A stretch of 64,000 bases of DNA. It comes from HR10 sp964615335. GTDB taxonomy: Bacteria > Acidobacteriota > Blastocatellia > HR10. The stretch covers positions 35,228 through 99,227 of the forward strand of contig CAZTMT010000013.1 of the NCBI GenBank assembly GCA_964615335.1, given 5' to 3'. The notes beneath the pieces are model-generated. The model ran no database searches. It saw only the letters and a list, made by a program, of their open reading frames with translations, and was not told where the DNA came from. Both the position numbers and the translations under genes were made by a program. This document shows positions 62,267 through 64,000 of the stretch, piece by piece (position 1 is the first letter of the stretch; the number at the start of each line of letters is the position of its first letter).

Positions 62267-64000
62267 ATGTCCAATCGGAGGATAAAAGCGAAGATGCTGA
62301 CCCGACAAATCCTGATGGGAAAAACGCCCGACCCCACCGATTCTTACACCTTGGCAGGAGACCGACTCGAACCGGGAAGAGCCGCACCGGAGGAGTTCAG
62401 AAAGATCACCCGGCAGATGCATGATCCGGAAGGAGAGCCTCTCGGAGCCGAGGAGCTTGTCTGCTTGCTCCTGGGCGATACGGATGCGATCAAAAGGTAT
62501 GTTTACGAAACCAACGTGCTCCCGGAAATTCGACGTGCAAGCCAGATTTTGCAAGAGGTTGAGGAGGAGATTCGCAGGAGGTTTTGCAGTGCTCATGCGG
62601 AACTCATCTACTGCGGGGGAGGCGGCTTCCTCGCCATTGTACCCGAAAGCGAGGCGAAGAGATGGAAGGAAGAGATCGAGGCTCTTTACTTAGACCAAAC
62701 CCACGTCGCTACGATCACCATTGTTGCCTCCGATCCTATCCGATATGAGGACCTCAAACGCGGGCTCGCGCCGCACGATGAGGAACAGGTGAAAAGTCTT
62801 TCCGGAAAGGGCGTTGCGGCCGATCTGCTCTTCAGCCACTTCGAGGCGCTTTTGCGGGACCGCCCGAAGCGAAAAAACTTCGGCGAACTCGTAGCGCTAC
62901 TCAGCGGGCGACTTCAGCAGGCGAAGCGCGGGAAGTCAGAAGCACCTTTTTTCGAGACACTTCCCGTGCATGAGCGCTGCCAGTCCTGTGGGAAGCGTGC
63001 GGCGGTCTGCCGGGACAAAGTACGGGATGAGTGGCTCTGCGCGATCTGCTGGCAAAAACGTCTCAAAGGTCGAGAAGGGCGCCGCACGTTTGTCGAAGAG
63101 TTCGTCACGTGGGCAAAGCAAAACAAAAACACAGATGTGCCTCTGAAACGCACAGATGGTAACGCCCGCTTTGCTCCAGACCTGGATACGCTTGCTGGAA
63201 AAGAAGGCAAAATCGCCCTCCTCTATGCCGACGGAAACAACATGGGGGACCTTTTGCAGCTTATGCCTTCACCAGCATCGTACCGACATTTTTCGGAGGC
63301 ATTGGCCAACGCAACGAAGGAGGCACTATTCGAAGCGATCTGGCGCGTGTTCGGGCATGAGCGTCTCTGTGATCCCACGCAGACACTGCCGTTTGAAATC
63401 ATTGCCCTCGGGGGAGATGACGTGGTCGTGATTGTTCCGGCATCCTTCGGGTGGGCTCTCGCTGTGCGAATGCTGGAAGAGTTTGGAAAGCACGCCGAGA
63501 TTACGAAACTGCAGGATGAATTCAACGAACGCCTTGAAGACGCACTCAAGCAGCCTGTGCAGTTGAGTCTTTCGGCGGGAGTAGCGATTGCCGACGTCAA
63601 GTATCCTGTGCGTTTTCTCTTCGACCTTGCCGAAGGGCTTCTCAAAGAAGCCAAGCGCCTGGCACGGGAGACACGGACAGGAACGCTCTGCCACATCTGG
63701 CTTCGAGCGCCGGTCATTTCAGAGCATGCAAAGACGCTCGTTGAGGAACTCTACATGCGAGAGAATCGCATGCTCACTGCTCGTCCCTACACGAGTCGAC
63801 AAGCACGCGAACTTACTCAGCTTGCGCGCCAACTTTCCATCTTGGCCAAATCTCAGCGAAAGTCTTTGGCAGAAGCTGTGGAAAAAGGCGTGTATGTTTC
63901 GCTCAACTACGCGCTCTATCAAGCCGCTCGGATGAGTGACGAAGGGAGGCGACAACAGGTTATCCAGGCATTCGAAAAGTTGGGCAACCTGATTGGCCAG
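62267..64000 (+). CDS. Second Cas10-family protein without an HD domain (partial, runs off the window)
   Basis: At least 578 residues are encoded without a stop. Two palm domains are seen. The first has LLLGDTDAIKRYVYETNVLP and IYCGGGGFLAIVP (Gly117-Gly120 in place of GGDD). A zinc finger CQSCGKRAAVC with CAIC follows near residues 238-261. The second has LLYADGNNMGDLL and ALGGDDVVVIVP (GGDD at 382-385), then SLSAGVAIADVKYP. No HD nuclease domain precedes them. It resembles Cas10/Csx-type palm proteins but is only distantly like the cas10 at 53702. It may be the first gene of another type III module or an extra cyclase. Ribosome-binding site GGAGAGG. Confidence 0.78.
   Translation, partial: MSNRRIKAKMLTRQILMGKTPDPTDSYTLAGDRLEPGRAAPEEFRKITRQMHDPEGEPLGAEELVCLLLGDTDAIKRYVYETNVLPEIRRASQILQEVEEEIRRRFCSAHAELIYCGGGGFLAIVPESEAKRWKEEIEALYLDQTHVATITIVASDPIRYEDLKRGLAPHDEEQVKSLSGKGVAADLLFSHFEALLRDRPKRKNFGELVALLSGRLQQAKRGKSEAPFFETLPVHERCQSCGKRAAVCRDKVRDEWLCAICWQKRLKGREGRRTFVEEFVTWAKQNKNTDVPLKRTDGNARFAPDLDTLAGKEGKIALLYADGNNMGDLLQLMPSPASYRHFSEALANATKEALFEAIWRVFGHERLCDPTQTLPFEIIALGGDDVVVIVPASFGWALAVRMLEEFGKHAEITKLQDEFNERLEDALKQPVQLSLSAGVAIADVKYPVRFLFDLAEGLLKEAKRLARETRTGTLCHIWLRAPVISEHAKTLVEELYMRENRMLTARPYTSRQARELTQLARQLSILAKSQRKSLAEAVEKGVYVSLNYALYQAARMSDEGRRQQVIQAFEKLGNLIGQ

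Overview
The window looks like part of the chromosome of a high-GC, Gram-negative bacterium, most likely a thermophilic or hot-spring member of the Acidobacteriota. The lineage is an inference. It rests on a large Oar-like TonB receptor with a carboxypeptidase-regulatory N-domain, a DUF1800/DUF1501 pair, many secreted Asp-box and Kelch proteins, a quinone-linked succinate dehydrogenase and a type III CRISPR system. No rRNA, tRNA, complete insertion sequence or CRISPR array was found. Many genes have clear sigma-70 type promoters (TTGACA-like, 16-18 bp, TATAAT-like).

Layout. 0-4.4 kb: the end of mazG, then a minus-strand operon rfbB-rfbD-cupin-pgi for dTDP-rhamnose and sugar-phosphate metabolism. 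4.5-4.75 kb: a candidate structured RNA of about 200 nt with its own promoter (6S-like), followed by ymdB. 5.5-9.6 kb: rluD and glnE, transcribed divergently. 9.6-12.9 kb: sdhCDAB on the minus strand. 13-17.5 kb: the TonB receptor and a secreted Asp-box protein. 17.7-21.9 kb: a polyamine cluster, speA, a deoxyhypusine-synthase homologue (speY-like) and speB. 22-24.9 kb: trmI-fur, and opposite them thiS and a TPR-thioredoxin protein. 25-28.8 kb: a Kelch protein with a collagen-like stretch, diverging from a second Asp-box protein. 28.8-31.7 kb: rnhB, two small hydrophobic paralogues, a cold-shock protein, a lone IS630-type HTH protein and an HU protein. 31.8-38.7 kb: DUF1800, DUF1501, a CxxCH/dockerin protein, ferredoxin, a small cytochrome and an outer-membrane protein. 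38.9-43.4 kb: a PDZ-containing sensor kinase and an NtrC-type regulator, preceded by a sigma-54-like promoter. 43.6-51.6 kb: an epimerase, L-2-hydroxyglutarate oxidase, an S9 peptidase, an enoyl-CoA hydratase, pterin dehydratase and an esterase.

51.6-64 kb is the most notable part: a type III-B CRISPR locus. A strong promoter leads into a frameshifted, truncated cas6 remnant. Then come cmr1, cas10/cmr2, cmr3, cmr4, cmr5 and cmr6. They are followed by a CARF protein whose C-terminus looks like a RelE ribosome-dependent mRNA interferase (Cami1-like), a CARF-HEPN protein of the TIGR02710/Csm6-like type, and a second Cas10-family protein without an HD domain that runs off the window. The first Cas10 keeps its GGDD cyclase motif, so the expected logic is: target RNA binding by the Cmr complex, cyclic oligoadenylate synthesis, then activation of two different RNA-cutting effectors. 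The role of the second Cas10-like protein is open and is the best lead here.
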